A stretch of DNA of 64,000 nucleotides from Bifidobacterium asteroides (GCF_019469425.1 NZ_CP048272.1:1426001-1490000), one strand, 5' to 3'; shown: positions 8,294 to 23,913, counted from the first letter of the stretch. Notes: generated from the sequence alone by a model not told the origin. Numbers and translations: made by a program.

Positions 8294-9490
8294 TCAGTCT
8301 TCGCCGGCAGCCCGACGGGCATCGCCAGGCTCCGAACCCGCCATCAAGGTCTTGGCCAGGTCCACAAACCGTTTGGTCAGCGGAGAGTCATCCAGGGATC
8401 CATCCGGTCTGAGTACAGCCGGTCGACCGGACTCTCCAGACTCGCGCAGGTCGGTCTGCAGGGGCAGCTGCTCCAGCAGGGGCACCTGATATCCCAGGTC
8501 ACGGGTCAGCTGGTCGGCCACACGCTGGCCGCCTCCCTGACCGAAGATGCGAAGCCGTTCGCCATTGTGCTCGTACCAGGACATGTTTTCGATCACACCC
8601 TGGACTTTAGTGGGCAGCTGCAGGGCCACCAGACCTGAGCGAACAGCCACCTGCGAGGCCGATGGCTGGGGGGTGGTGACCACGATCAGCCGGCTGTTGG
8701 GCAGGGCCTGGGCCACGGACAGGGCCATGTCTCCGGTGCCTGGGGCTAGATCCAGCAGAAGCACATCGGGGTCGCCCCACCAGACATCAGAGAGGAACTG
8801 TTCCAGCGAGCGCTGCAGGCGCGGACCCCTCCAGAGGATGGCCCGGTCCGACCCGGCGAACATGCCGATGGAGATCAGCTTGACCCCCCAGGCGGTGACC
8901 GGCATCAACATGCCATGCAGATTGGTAGGCCGATTGCGCACGCCGAAGAGCCCAGGCAGGGAGAATCCGTAGATGTCCGCGTCAATAGCGGCCGTGTCAT
9001 AGCCCAGGGCAGCCAAGGTGGCAGCAAGATTGACGGTCACCGAGGACTTGCCCACGCCGCCCTTGCCCGAGGCGATGGCAAAGATGCGGGTGCCCACGCC
9101 AGGCTTGGAAAAGGGATTGCTGCGCCGGGCCGCCTTGAGGTCGGCTACCAGGTTGCCCAGCTTCTCCCGGCTCATCGAGGAGACATCGATATGCGGGCGC
9201 AGCCGGGCTCGCGGATATGAGGTCACGGTTCCATTGATCTGGTTGGTAATAGTGGTCGACAACGGGCATCCCTTGATGGTCAGCTCCACCCGCACGGTCA
9301 CCTCGTAGTCGGCTTGGGCATCCCTGGCTGGCTCGACAATGATGTCGGTGATCATGCCCAGATCAGTAATGGATCGGCCCAGTTCCGGATCGATGACCCG
9401 ACTGAGCCGCTCATAGACCTCCCCCTTGATTCTTCGAGGCAGTTCCTCTAGATTCTGGGTCCCTTCCTTGCCATGCTCTGCTTGTTCCAT
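8294..9490 (-). CDS. mrp: Mrp/ApbC-type P-loop ATPase, Fe-S carrier family
   Basis: This 398-residue protein combines an N-terminal MIP18/DUF59 domain (about residues 20-95) with a Mrp/NBP35 ATPase. The deviant Walker A is SGKGGVGKSS at 141-150, followed by DADIYGFSLPG and DLAPGTGD. The family transfers Fe-S clusters to apoproteins in the cytoplasm. The usual Cys-X-X-Cys after ENMS is absent: the sequence reads ENMSWYEHNGERLRIFGQGGG. No Cys other than the one in GCPL is evident. The start has no Shine-Dalgarno sequence. TATGGT lies 6 nt upstream, suggesting a leaderless transcript. Confidence 0.9.
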   Translation of the reverse strand: MEQAEHGKEGTQNLEELPRRIKGEVYERLSRVIDPELGRSITDLGMITDIIVEPARDAQADYEVTVRVELTIKGCPLSTTITNQINGTVTSYPRARLRPHIDVSSMSREKLGNLVADLKAARRSNPFSKPGVGTRIFAIASGKGGVGKSSVTVNLAATLAALGYDTAAIDADIYGFSLPGLFGVRNRPTNLHGMLMPVTAWGVKLISIGMFAGSDRAILWRGPRLQRSLEQFLSDVWWGDPDVLLLDLAPGTGDMALSVAQALPNSRLIVVTTPQPSASQVAVRSGLVALQLPTKVQGVIENMSWYEHNGERLRIFGQGGGQRVADQLTRDLGYQVPLLEQLPLQTDLRESGESGRPAVLRPDGSLDDSPLTKRFVDLAKTLMAGSEPGDARRAAGED

Positions 9491-9496
9491 GCCGTC

Positions 9497-9502
9497 ACCA
9501 TA
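9497..9502 (-). promoter_or_regulatory. -10 element of a probable leaderless mrp promoter
   Basis: On the minus strand TATGGT is followed by 6 nt and the mrp ATG. No ribosome binding site is visible. Confidence 0.5.
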
Positions 9503-9559
9503 TCGCGCCCAGCCATCCGCTGCCAGGGCGCGGCTGGTCGGATATTGCGAATGTCACAA

Positions 9560-15569
<6,010 letters not shown>

Positions 15570-15607
15570 ACTTTCGATTGTCCCAATCCAGCCCGACATG
15601 TCGCCGT

Positions 15608-15613
15608 TAGAAT
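15608..15613 (+). promoter_or_regulatory. -10 element of a leaderless promoter (GT-C-like gene)
   Basis: TAGAAT is followed by 6 nt and the GTG start at 15620. No Shine-Dalgarno sequence is present. It is one of the cleanest leaderless arrangements in the window. Confidence 0.6.
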
Positions 15614-15619
15614 AAAACC

Positions 15620-17878
15620 GTGATGATTCTGCCAGTCCTGCGACGCCCCACCCCGGCCAGGGGCACGACCATCCGCCTCCTGGCAGCACTTGTCGTTGTG
15701 CTTGTCCTCGAACTGGGGGTATTCAATCTGGCTCATTGGCAGTCGCTGGCGGCTTCCTCCTCAAACTCTTCGGCAAGGACTACGGACAGCACTCAGTCCC
15801 GACCGGACCGGCTGGGACCAGGGCTGTCCACACTGCCGGGCGGAAGACTAAAGGTCACCGATCCATCCAGGGCCTGGATGGATGTCCCTGTCGCCGATGG
15901 ACAGGCATCCTTCGTTCAGGCCCATCTGGCAGAAGACATCAAGGGTCCATCCCTGTCGCAGATCCATGTACGTCTTGACCTGCGCCTGGCCGGCGACAGG
16001 GGTTGGATCCAGGGCACCCGAGGGCTGATCTGCCCCGGTCAGACCCGCAGCCACTATCTGCGCGTCAGAGGGAATCCCAACGGCGCCCGGATCCAGGCCA
16101 TGCGCCTATGGATACAGGAGCCCATCGGGTCCAGGCTGCAGCTGAGCGGAATGACCCCGGCAAAGGTGGTCCCCCTGGACCTCAACCCGGCGCGGATACT
16201 GATGCTGGCCTGTTTTGCGGCGCTGATCCTGGGCTACCTGCCCGGCTCGGTCCTCTGGCGGACCCGGCTGGATACAAGCTCAGCGAGTCAGCATCTGGCC
16301 CTGGCCATGATTCTGGCTCCGCTGGCAGCCTGGTCCTGCTGGAACATCCAGCACGATCTGTCCACCTTCACTCCCATGGCCTATCACCAGCCGAACGCCT
16401 ACGTATACGACTTCAACCAGTACGACCACGTAGCTCAGGCCCTGCTGCATGGATGCCCCTGGCTGGATCTGGGCCAGGCGCCGGGTCTGGCCAAGGCAGC
16501 CAACCCCTTCGACATAGCCACCCGTAACGCGCTGCTGGCCCAGGACCAGCAACCCATATATTGGGACTACGTCTACCGGGGCGGCCACTGGTATTCCTAC
16601 TTCGGTGTCCTGCCGGTGCTGCTGCTCTTCCTGCCCTACCGAGTGATAACCAGCCTGGTGCATCCGGGCGGCTATGCCCTGCCCACCAGTTCGGCTGCGG
16701 CCCTGCTGGTCGCGACGGCCACCGTCATGACGGCCCTAGCTACCATCCGCCTGCTGGCCCGCTGGTTCCCACGAGTCAATCTGGCCGTGGTCGGCATGGC
16801 CCTTATAACCATGCTGGGAGGATCCGGCATGGTCTACCTCTGGTGCCGCCGCAACTTCTATACGATCCCTTTCGATGCCTCCCTGCTGGCGGTCATGACC
16901 GGGCTCTGGCTCTGGATGGGGGCCAGACGGGTTCAGCGACAGGCTGCAAACGCCGGTGAGCGTTCGGGGCGTGGATCAACACGGATGTGGACCGTGGAGG
17001 ACGGGGACCAACCCTGGCATCTGTCCAAATCTCGGCTCTTTCTGGGATCGCTGTCAGTGGCCGCCACCCTGGGCTGTCGGCCCACCTTCTTCGCTGCCGG
17101 CCTGCTGGCGCTGCCCCTGTTTGTCAAGGAGATAAGGACTGTCGTCAAGGCCCTGTTCACGCGTGGACGCCATCCGGCTGGCATGTCCCGGAGGCGGGCA
17201 CTGTCCCTGCTGGCCTGCTGCCTCTTGCCGGTCCTCCTGGTCGCCGCCCCTCTGCTCTGGTACAACCGTTGGCGCTTCGGGTCCCTGCTGGATTTCGGCA
17301 ACCGGTATCAGATGACCGTCCTGGACCTGACCAACTACCATCCCGGCATCCAGGGCCTGCTTCAGATCTTTGGCTACTACCTGCTGCAACCTTTGACCAC
17401 CCTGCCGGTCTTCCCCTACTTGCAATTCTCCCCCGCTCCCATGCGGGTCTGGCACTTCACCGAGCCTGGCCTGGGCGGGCTCCTGGTCACCACCCCGTCA
17501 CTCGCGCTGGCCCTTGCTCTTCTTGCTCTGCCCCGGGTGCGAAAAGAGCTACAGCGTCGGGGATGGATGCCCGCCTTGGTCTTGGCCCTGGCTCTGGCAG
17601 CCCTGGTCATGGCTGCAGACTCCTATCTGGGTGGATTTTCGGTGCGCTACACCATTGATTTCGCCTGGTTGGTCTGCCTGGTCGCCGTTGTGGCCATGGC
17701 CGCCGCATCCTCGACATATGAAGACGGCCGCCCCGCAGCGGAAGCGGCCGTCATGAGCCTGCTGACACTGGGGTGCCTGGCTGGTCTGGTCCTGGCCTTG
17801 GTCAACGCCATAGTCCTGCTGGAGCACTTCGACCCCAGTCAGGCCATGAACGTAGCCGTCTGGTTCCTAGCACCCTGA
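15620..17878 (+). CDS. Polytopic membrane protein, GT-C glycosyltransferase-like
   Basis: This 752-residue protein has one N-terminal membrane anchor (about 17-38), an extracytoplasmic domain of about 150 residues, then roughly ten hydrophobic segments. Just after the first helices of the second part is an acidic motif, YDFNQYDHVAQALLHG, in the position of the Asp-containing loop of GT-C fold enzymes that use polyprenyl-phosphate sugars. YRGGHWYSYFGVLPVLLLF follows. I infer a cell-envelope glycosyltransferase, but the family could not be named. The start is GTG or the adjacent ATG, with no ribosome binding site. The gene diverges from the TPR gene and converges on the GH3 gene. Confidence 0.7.
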   Translation: MMILPVLRRPTPARGTTIRLLAALVVVLVLELGVFNLAHWQSLAASSSNSSARTTDSTQSRPDRLGPGLSTLPGGRLKVTDPSRAWMDVPVADGQASFVQAHLAEDIKGPSLSQIHVRLDLRLAGDRGWIQGTRGLICPGQTRSHYLRVRGNPNGARIQAMRLWIQEPIGSRLQLSGMTPAKVVPLDLNPARILMLACFAALILGYLPGSVLWRTRLDTSSASQHLALAMILAPLAAWSCWNIQHDLSTFTPMAYHQPNAYVYDFNQYDHVAQALLHGCPWLDLGQAPGLAKAANPFDIATRNALLAQDQQPIYWDYVYRGGHWYSYFGVLPVLLLFLPYRVITSLVHPGGYALPTSSAAALLVATATVMTALATIRLLARWFPRVNLAVVGMALITMLGGSGMVYLWCRRNFYTIPFDASLLAVMTGLWLWMGARRVQRQAANAGERSGRGSTRMWTVEDGDQPWHLSKSRLFLGSLSVAATLGCRPTFFAAGLLALPLFVKEIRTVVKALFTRGRHPAGMSRRRALSLLACCLLPVLLVAAPLLWYNRWRFGSLLDFGNRYQMTVLDLTNYHPGIQGLLQIFGYYLLQPLTTLPVFPYLQFSPAPMRVWHFTEPGLGGLLVTTPSLALALALLALPRVRKELQRRGWMPALVLALALAALVMAADSYLGGFSVRYTIDFAWLVCLVAVVAMAAASSTYEDGRPAAEAAVMSLLTLGCLAGLVLALVNAIVLLEHFDPSQAMNVAVWFLAP

Positions 17879-17896
17879 GCCCAGCCGACTACGGTA

Positions 17897-20134
17897 TCAG
17901 GAGTCCAGACCCTGCTGCTTGAGGGCCTGGTGATACCGGTCGACCATGTCGGCCACGATGCCATTGCCATCACCGCCCGACAGGGTGATCACCGAGGCCA
18001 GGGGCATGGTGTCAAAGAGCTGGGCTGTATTGGGATCGTCGGGCAGAGGTATGCCATCCTGCTCGATACGATCGCGCAGGATGGGCCCGCCGATCGAATT
18101 CTCGCGCCACTCCGCCATGGTCGATTCAGCGTTCAACGGAATAAAGCGGCCGTCGCCATCCACCTGCAGGTCCTGCTCCGCAACCAGATCGCGACTGGAG
18201 GTGCCCACTTGGATGCGGTAAGTGCCCGCCTCCACATGCCAGCCATCCATGACCGTTGACCAGTAGGCGAAGTCGCGCTCAGTCAGGTCCATGCTCACTC
18301 GGCTGGACTGTCCGGCTTTCAGGAAGACCTTGGTGAAGGCCTTGAGCTCATGGCTGGGCCGATTCACCCGGCTGGAGCAGGGGGCCACATAGACCTGCAC
18401 GGTCTGAGCGCCATCCGCCTGCGAGGTGTTGGTCACGGTCACCTCCACCCGAGCCGAGTTGGCTCCGGTCTTGGTCACCGCAATCTGTTTAAGTGCAAAG
18501 TCGGCATAGGACAGCCCGAATCCGAAGGGGAAGGCCACTGGTCGCTGGAAAGTATCGTAGTAGCGGTACCCCACGTAGACGCCCTCGCCATAGCGGGAGT
18601 GACCCTCCTCGCCAGGGAAGGAGGTAATGGTGGGGTTGTCCTCCAGCCGGACCGGAATGGTTTCAGGCAGATGACCCGAGGGGTTAGCGGCACCGGTCAG
18701 CACATCCACCACGGCGCGTCCGCCCTCCTGGCCCAGCAACCAGGTTTCCAGCAGACCCTTGGTATTGTCCATCCAATCGGCAACCGTCACCACTGCTCCG
18801 TTGGAAAGGACGGCAACCACCCGGTCGTTGACCTCGGACACGGCCCTGAGCAGAGCCACTTGCTTGTCGGGAAGATCCATACTGGTGCGGTCGAAGCCCT
18901 CGGACTCGGCGTATTCAGGCAATCCCAGGAAGAGCACCACGGTGTCGGCTCCGCGCGCTACCTCAAGCGCCTGCTGGGTCAGAGCAGGATCCTGTTCCTT
19001 CTCGTCCAACGTGAACCCGGGAGCAAAGTCCACATTTATGCCAGCCTCTTTGAAGCCACCCAGGACCGAGGAGACCTCGGTGGGTGTGATGTGCGAGGAG
19101 CCTCCGCCCTGGTAGCGCGGAGTCCGGGCGAACTCACCGATGACGGCGATCTTCTCCTTCGGGTCAAGGGGCAGGATCCGGTCCTCGTTGCGCAAGAGGA
19201 CGATGGACTCCTGGGCCGCTCGACGAGCCATGTTGTTGTGTTCCTGGACGTCGTAGCGATAATCCTGTCGGGACATGGCCGGACGGGCCTTTTCGATCAG
19301 GTCCAGGACCCCCTGGGCCATGCGGTCCAGCTGTTCCTTGTCCAGCTTGCCAACCTGTACGGCCTGGACTACCTGGTCGTCAGTGCGGGAAGGCGGCATC
19401 TCCAGGTTGAGCCCGGCCTGCAAGGCATTGACCCTGTTGTGGACGGCACCCCAGTCGGACATGACCATGCCCTGGTAGCCCCACTCACCGCGCAGAACGT
19501 CCGTCAGCAGCCAGCGGTTCTCTGAGCTGAAGACCCCGTTGAGCTTGTTGTAGGCGCACATGATGGTCCATGGCTTGGCATTCCTGACCACATATTCGAA
19601 GGCCGGCAGATAGATCTCGCGCAGGGTGCGCATGTCCACGTCAGAGCTGACCCTGAGCCGGTCTGTTTCCTGGTTGTTGGCTGCAAAGTGCTTCAGAGAG
19701 GTTCCCACCCCCTTGGACTGGACCCCTTCGACCAAACCTGCGGCTTCATGCCCGGCCAGCACAGGATCCTCCGAGTAAAACTCGAAATTACGACCGCCCA
19801 GCGGGCTGCGCTTGATATTGATACCGGGTCCCAGGATTACGGCCACCTTCTCCTGGACGCACTCCTCGCCCATGGCCTGGCCCACCTGGTAGGTCAGATC
19901 AGGGTTCCAGGAGGAGGCCAGTCCCGCTGTCGGGGGGAAGCAGGTGGCCGGGACCGATCCGTAGACGTCGGAGCCAGTGGCCTTGCGCAGGCCATAGGGA
20001 CCGTCGGTGATCATATAGCCTTCATAGCCCTTGTCGGTCAGTCCCTGCAGGTGCCAGGAGTCGGATCCCGAGGTCAGCGAGGCCTCCTCTTGCAGTTCCA
20101 AATCCTTGGCTTTGGTACGCGATTCTTCTGTCAT
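17897..20134 (-). CDS. Glycoside hydrolase family 3 (beta-glucosidase type)
   Basis: This 745-residue GH3 enzyme probably cleaves terminal beta-linked glucose or related residues. There is no signal peptide, so it acts on imported oligosaccharides or glycosides. The catalytic nucleophile is Asp227 in MVMSDWGAVH. GPGINIKRSPLGGRNFEFYS and KHFAANNQETDR are typical of the (beta/alpha)8 domain. The second alpha/beta domain (GGGSSHITP, FLGLPEYAESEGFDR) and a C-terminal fibronectin III-like domain (about 560-650) follow. AAAGGA lies 8 nt before the ATG. It lies 71 nt after an MFS permease gene on the same strand, and the two likely form an uptake-and-hydrolysis unit. Confidence 0.93.
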   Translation of the reverse strand: MTEESRTKAKDLELQEEASLTSGSDSWHLQGLTDKGYEGYMITDGPYGLRKATGSDVYGSVPATCFPPTAGLASSWNPDLTYQVGQAMGEECVQEKVAVILGPGINIKRSPLGGRNFEFYSEDPVLAGHEAAGLVEGVQSKGVGTSLKHFAANNQETDRLRVSSDVDMRTLREIYLPAFEYVVRNAKPWTIMCAYNKLNGVFSSENRWLLTDVLRGEWGYQGMVMSDWGAVHNRVNALQAGLNLEMPPSRTDDQVVQAVQVGKLDKEQLDRMAQGVLDLIEKARPAMSRQDYRYDVQEHNNMARRAAQESIVLLRNEDRILPLDPKEKIAVIGEFARTPRYQGGGSSHITPTEVSSVLGGFKEAGINVDFAPGFTLDEKEQDPALTQQALEVARGADTVVLFLGLPEYAESEGFDRTSMDLPDKQVALLRAVSEVNDRVVAVLSNGAVVTVADWMDNTKGLLETWLLGQEGGRAVVDVLTGAANPSGHLPETIPVRLEDNPTITSFPGEEGHSRYGEGVYVGYRYYDTFQRPVAFPFGFGLSYADFALKQIAVTKTGANSARVEVTVTNTSQADGAQTVQVYVAPCSSRVNRPSHELKAFTKVFLKAGQSSRVSMDLTERDFAYWSTVMDGWHVEAGTYRIQVGTSSRDLVAEQDLQVDGDGRFIPLNAESTMAEWRENSIGGPILRDRIEQDGIPLPDDPNTAQLFDTMPLASVITLSGGDGNGIVADMVDRYHQALKQQGLDS

Positions 20135-20205
20135 GTCTTTTTTCCTTTCGGGTTTGGTTGGCCGGGCCGCTGCTCAGCACAGGTCCGGATTACAGGTTTT
20201 CAGAC

Positions 20206-21582
20206 TCACTTGACCTTGCGAATCATCATGATGAATACGGTTCCCACCAGCAGGCAGGCGATGGCGACCGGGAAGATCATCCTGTAGCCGTCGAAGAGTC
20301 CAATGACCAGCGTGGTGCACCCGGGAGCGATCACCTGACCGATCGTATTGGCCAGGTTGAGGATGCCCAGATCCTTGCCTGCCTCCTTGGCGTTCGGCAG
20401 CACATCGACGTTCAGCGCCTGATCGACTGACATGTAGCAGCCATTGCCGATTCCAGCCAGGGCGGCATAAATGTACATACCCGTTGCAGTTGGCATCAGG
20501 AATGGGAAGAGTATGCCGATAGCGAGAATCAGACAGCTAGTGGCTACAATCACCTTTCTCCTGTGCAGAAAGTCCGAAAGCGGGCCCGAAACCACGGAGG
20601 CCAGGATGGTGGTCACCACTGAGATCAGGGCCATGATCTTGAGTGTGGATGCGGCCTGGGCATCGCTCAGGTGACAGTACTTTTGCAGTATGTAGAGCTG
20701 GTAGCCCTGGATCATGAAGCATCCGACGACGAAAGTGAACCTGCCCAGAAGCGCCAGGTAGAAGTCGCGGCAATTTTTGGTGGGCGGTATGAAGGACCGG
20801 CCGACATCTGCCCAGGTTCGTTCCACGACCGTGTTGGCAGCCGACTTCTCCCGGGGCCAGATCAACACAGTGAGGATACCAGAGAAGAGGAAGATGATCA
20901 TGGCGACTACAAGGCCTGTATGGATGCTGGCTATGAAGGAGCTGCCGATGATGGTTCCCAGCTGCTGGCCGATGACCTGGCTGGCGCCATAGAGTGCCGA
21001 ATAGGTTCCCCTGGTCGACTCAGGAATCCTGTCTGAAAGGACTGCCACGGCCGGGGCTATCAGGCAGTTGATGCCCACCTGCACAATGCACCAGCCGAGG
21101 ATGATCATGGCAAGTGTATGGGACTGGATAACCAGCAGAAAACCAAGGGCGCCGATAATTCCGCCCAACACGATCCAAGGGGTGCGCTTGCCGACTCGGA
21201 ACCTCGACATGTCTGAGAGAGCACCGAAAACAACGTTGGCCACTAAGGCGAACACGCAGCCGATCGAATTCATTGTCCCCAGAGCCGCTTCAGCGCTGAC
21301 CCCATGCAGGGAATTGAAAATCTGCGGCAGGAGGACCCCGGATCCCATGGTAAAGGGCGCAGCCCAGAGCAGGGATACCAGGACGAAGCCAATGGCAAAG
21401 CGGACCTTCTCCGCATTGTTGAGCCTTCTGCCCGTGTCCGGAGCCAGGCTCGCGTCAATGCCCCGGTCCGCTGCGGCGCCTCCGGTCTCATCTGCGGAGG
21501 CCATGGCCTTGATGTCTTCCCCGACTCGAGCGCCAACCCCCTCAGCTGGATTTCTCCTTTGACCCTTATTTCCGTTCCCCAT
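20206..21582 (-). CDS. MFS permease, probable sugar or glycoside importer
   Basis: This 458-residue permease has a long polar N-terminus (about 55 residues) and about 12 membrane segments. The loop 2-3 motif is GALSDMSRFRVGKRTPW, which resembles GPH/sucrose-type permeases, and GPLSDFLHRRKV is the matching motif in the second half. GGAAGGAAAG precedes the ATG. Its position just upstream of the GH3 gene suggests that it brings in the glycoside that the hydrolase then cleaves. The substrate is inferred from context only. Confidence 0.85.
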   Translation of the reverse strand: MGNGNKGQRRNPAEGVGARVGEDIKAMASADETGGAAADRGIDASLAPDTGRRLNNAEKVRFAIGFVLVSLLWAAPFTMGSGVLLPQIFNSLHGVSAEAALGTMNSIGCVFALVANVVFGALSDMSRFRVGKRTPWIVLGGIIGALGFLLVIQSHTLAMIILGWCIVQVGINCLIAPAVAVLSDRIPESTRGTYSALYGASQVIGQQLGTIIGSSFIASIHTGLVVAMIIFLFSGILTVLIWPREKSAANTVVERTWADVGRSFIPPTKNCRDFYLALLGRFTFVVGCFMIQGYQLYILQKYCHLSDAQAASTLKIMALISVVTTILASVVSGPLSDFLHRRKVIVATSCLILAIGILFPFLMPTATGMYIYAALAGIGNGCYMSVDQALNVDVLPNAKEAGKDLGILNLANTIGQVIAPGCTTLVIGLFDGYRMIFPVAIACLLVGTVFIMMIRKVK

Positions 21583-21685
21583 TATCGTCTTTCCTTCCTG
21601 TGCAACCCTGCAGTCAGTGGCTCATCATTGAGCCTAACCAATCTCCCCCTTCCATGATGAATGGTCACTTAGAACTTATTATCGG

Positions 21686-21704
21686 AGCAAACCAGCCAGC
21701 AAAC
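21686..21704 (-). promoter_or_regulatory. Direct repeat upstream of the MFS-GH3 unit, possible operator
   Basis: AGCAAAC occurs twice with a 5-nt gap (12-nt period), about 105 nt before the permease start. It could be a regulator binding site. No regulator gene is adjacent. Confidence 0.25.
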
Positions 21705-21713
21705 GGGCCACAG

Positions 21714-22895
21714 TCACAATTGTTTTTCAATCGCTGACACGACTGAGTCAGCATTCCGCTGGAATTCCGAGGGTTCAGGCAGGAGCGACAGGGCCAGATA
21801 CCCATTCCCTGGCATGTCGAAAAAGTATCCGGGCTGGCCAGTCAGCCCGTAGGACCCGATCAAGCGAAGGATCAGCTCCTCCTCGTCGATGACCTGAGGG
21901 AAGCGAAGAAGAACGTTCCAGCCAGCCTCAGGCCTGAGCAGAGAGAGGCAGGACTCCTTTAGAACCAGTGTCTGTCTCAGGATTTCGAAATTGCCCCTGA
22001 CACGTTCACCCACTCGGCTGGTCTGGCCAGGAATATCCGAGAGCATGGCCTCCATATCCCTGGTGATCAGAAGACTCATGGGCAGGTAATCATCCGCAAT
22101 CAGATCAAGATGGCGCTTGGCCTCGGCAACCTGGTCGGCCGGCCCGGAAACCTGGATCCAGCCCACCTTGGCATGGGGAGCTGCCAGGCTCTTCGAGAAT
22201 CCGTCCAAGGCGAAGGTCAGCACCCGATCCTCACCAGCCAGCCGGGCACGACCCGGCAAGGGGTCCAGCGGGTAATCGAAGAAGACCTCATCCGCTATGA
22301 TAGCCACCCCCTGCCGCTGGCAGAGTTCCAGCAGCGACCGGCGTTCTTCCGGGTGAATGTAGGAACCCGTGGGATTGTTGGGGTTGATAAGGACCAAAGC
22401 GCGGATACAATCGCCCTCAGGTCCTTCCAGAGCCTGTCTGACCGTGGCCAGGTCAAGGACCCATGATCCGTCGTAGGCCAGGCGGTATGGAATTGTCCGG
22501 ACACATTCCAGACCGGCGATGGATTCGATCAGGGGATATCCAGGCCTGGGCTCCAGAATGGCATCACCCGGATCGCAGAGAAGCTTCATCAGCCAGGAAT
22601 AAGCCTGGGATGTCGAGGAGAGCAGGTAGAGGTCATCAGGATCGACCGCCGCACCGTCCACGCTCTGATTCGCTTCCTGACGCCTGGTCAGAAACTCAGC
22701 CAGGGCCTGGCGGGCCACACGAGGTCCTCTCGGTTCGGCCTCATAGACTTGGGGCAGGAACGAGGGGGCCAGTCCGAAGCGGGTGGGGTTGGAATCATTC
22801 AGCCTGCCCAGCTTGAGCCCTTGGGAGCGTGCTCCTGACTCGGCCAGAGCAATGCGATTGAGGCGGTCAGACCCTGTACGGTGAGAAAAATGCAC
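21714..22895 (-). CDS. Class I/II PLP-dependent aminotransferase
   Basis: This 393-residue fold-type I aminotransferase shows NPNNPTG at 171-177, the PLP-contacting Asp in ADEVFFDYPLD near 202, and the Schiff-base Lys235 in DGFSKSLAAPHAKVGW. The substrate amino acid is not evident, and the family includes alanine-, aspartate- and valine-type enzymes. The start is GTG with AGGAG about 10 nt upstream. It sits 74 nt after ppgK on the same strand. A transcriptional link is possible, but the functions do not obviously connect. Confidence 0.88.
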   Translation of the reverse strand: MHFSHRTGSDRLNRIALAESGARSQGLKLGRLNDSNPTRFGLAPSFLPQVYEAEPRGPRVARQALAEFLTRRQEANQSVDGAAVDPDDLYLLSSTSQAYSWLMKLLCDPGDAILEPRPGYPLIESIAGLECVRTIPYRLAYDGSWVLDLATVRQALEGPEGDCIRALVLINPNNPTGSYIHPEERRSLLELCQRQGVAIIADEVFFDYPLDPLPGRARLAGEDRVLTFALDGFSKSLAAPHAKVGWIQVSGPADQVAEAKRHLDLIADDYLPMSLLITRDMEAMLSDIPGQTSRVGERVRGNFEILRQTLVLKESCLSLLRPEAGWNVLLRFPQVIDEEELILRLIGSYGLTGQPGYFFDMPGNGYLALSLLPEPSEFQRNADSVVSAIEKQL

Positions 22896-22969
22896 GATTC
22901 TTCAGCTCCTCATGCGATCCAGCAGTGGCCGGAACGTCCCAAACAAGTTGGTCGCAGAAAAGCCCTGCT

Positions 22970-23740
22970 TCACCCCAGACGCTTTTGCCGAAGGTCAGCC
23001 AGATAGGCGGCGCCGACAATGCCGGCCTGATTGCGCAGCTTGGCAGCCACGATGGGAGTCTTGATGTCAATGTGAGGCAGGAACTTCTCGCTCATCCGAC
23101 TGACACCGCCGCCGACGACGAAGAAATCGGGATTGAAGTAGTGCTCAAGCAGTCGGTAGTATTTGGTCAGACGGTTGGCCCACTTCTTATAGCTCAGCTT
23201 CTTGCGGTCGCGCACCGAAGAGGCCGCGTACTTCTCTGCGTCCTTGCCGTCCAGCGTCAGGTGGCCCAACTCACTGTTGGGGATCAGAACACCGTTGTAG
23301 ATCAGAGCCGTGCCGATGCCGGTACCCAGCGTAGTGGCGATGACCAGACCCCTCTGTCCCTTGGCCGCCCCGTACTGTACCTCGGCAAGGCCGGCCGCAT
23401 CTGCGTCGTTGACAACGCTGACGGGCCTGCCGCAGGCCTTGGAAAGGACCTCCTGAACATTGGTTCCCACCCAGGCTTGATCCAGGTTGGCCATGAAATC
23501 AAGCGGCTTGTCAGGCTTAACAGGTGCCGGAAAAGCGATGCCCACAGGTACGTCCGAGGAAACTTCGAAGCGGTCCAGGAGCTCTTTGACCACGACTCCT
23601 ACAGCCTCCGGCGTCGAGTGCTCCGGGGTCAGAATTTTCTTGCGCGGCTCTGCAAAATCGCCGATCGTCAGGTCAACAGGGGCAGCCTTGATGCCGGATC
23701 CACCAATATCCACTCCAAAAGCCTGCGCTGTTTCAATCAT
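22970..23740 (-). CDS. ppgK: Polyphosphate glucokinase
   Basis: This ROK-family kinase phosphorylates glucose using polyphosphate or ATP. At 256 residues it matches actinobacterial PPGK. GVDIGGSGIKAAPVDL is the phosphate-binding motif characteristic of PPGK, the catalytic Asp lies in VVNDADAAGLAE, and LGTGIGTAL is the second phosphate motif. The substrate-specificity region PNSELGHLTLDGKDAEKYAA is also typical. AGGAG lies 5 nt before the ATG. It would supply glucose 6-phosphate to the bifid shunt and suits glucose released by the GH3 enzyme nearby. Confidence 0.95.
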   Translation of the reverse strand: MIETAQAFGVDIGGSGIKAAPVDLTIGDFAEPRKKILTPEHSTPEAVGVVVKELLDRFEVSSDVPVGIAFPAPVKPDKPLDFMANLDQAWVGTNVQEVLSKACGRPVSVVNDADAAGLAEVQYGAAKGQRGLVIATTLGTGIGTALIYNGVLIPNSELGHLTLDGKDAEKYAASSVRDRKKLSYKKWANRLTKYYRLLEHYFNPDFFVVGGGVSRMSEKFLPHIDIKTPIVAAKLRNQAGIVGAAYLADLRQKRLG

Positions 23741-23898
23741 TGCTGCTCCTTAGCTGATCAAAGATGAGGGTCCGAACCGGCACGGTAGCGATTGTACCCC
23801 AAGCCATGTCTCTGCAACCCTCGGCAGCGGCACAAGCCGGACCAAGCGCAGACCATTCCGCCGGCCTTGTGCAACTACATGCAGTGAAAAGAATTGGG

Positions 23899-23907
23899 TG
23901 GAATAAT
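23899..23907 (+). promoter_or_regulatory. Extended -10 promoter, probable leaderless nitroreductase transcript
   Basis: TG, one nucleotide, then AATAAT ends 6 nt before the ATG at 23914. A GAGG present is only 3 nt from the ATG, too close for a normal ribosome binding site. Confidence 0.55.
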
Positions 23908-23913
23908 GAGGTT

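Noticed and set aside
23764-23913. N-terminal extension of the nitroreductase
   Set aside because: It lies in the divergent promoter region and does not resemble the family. The start at 23914 is better supported.
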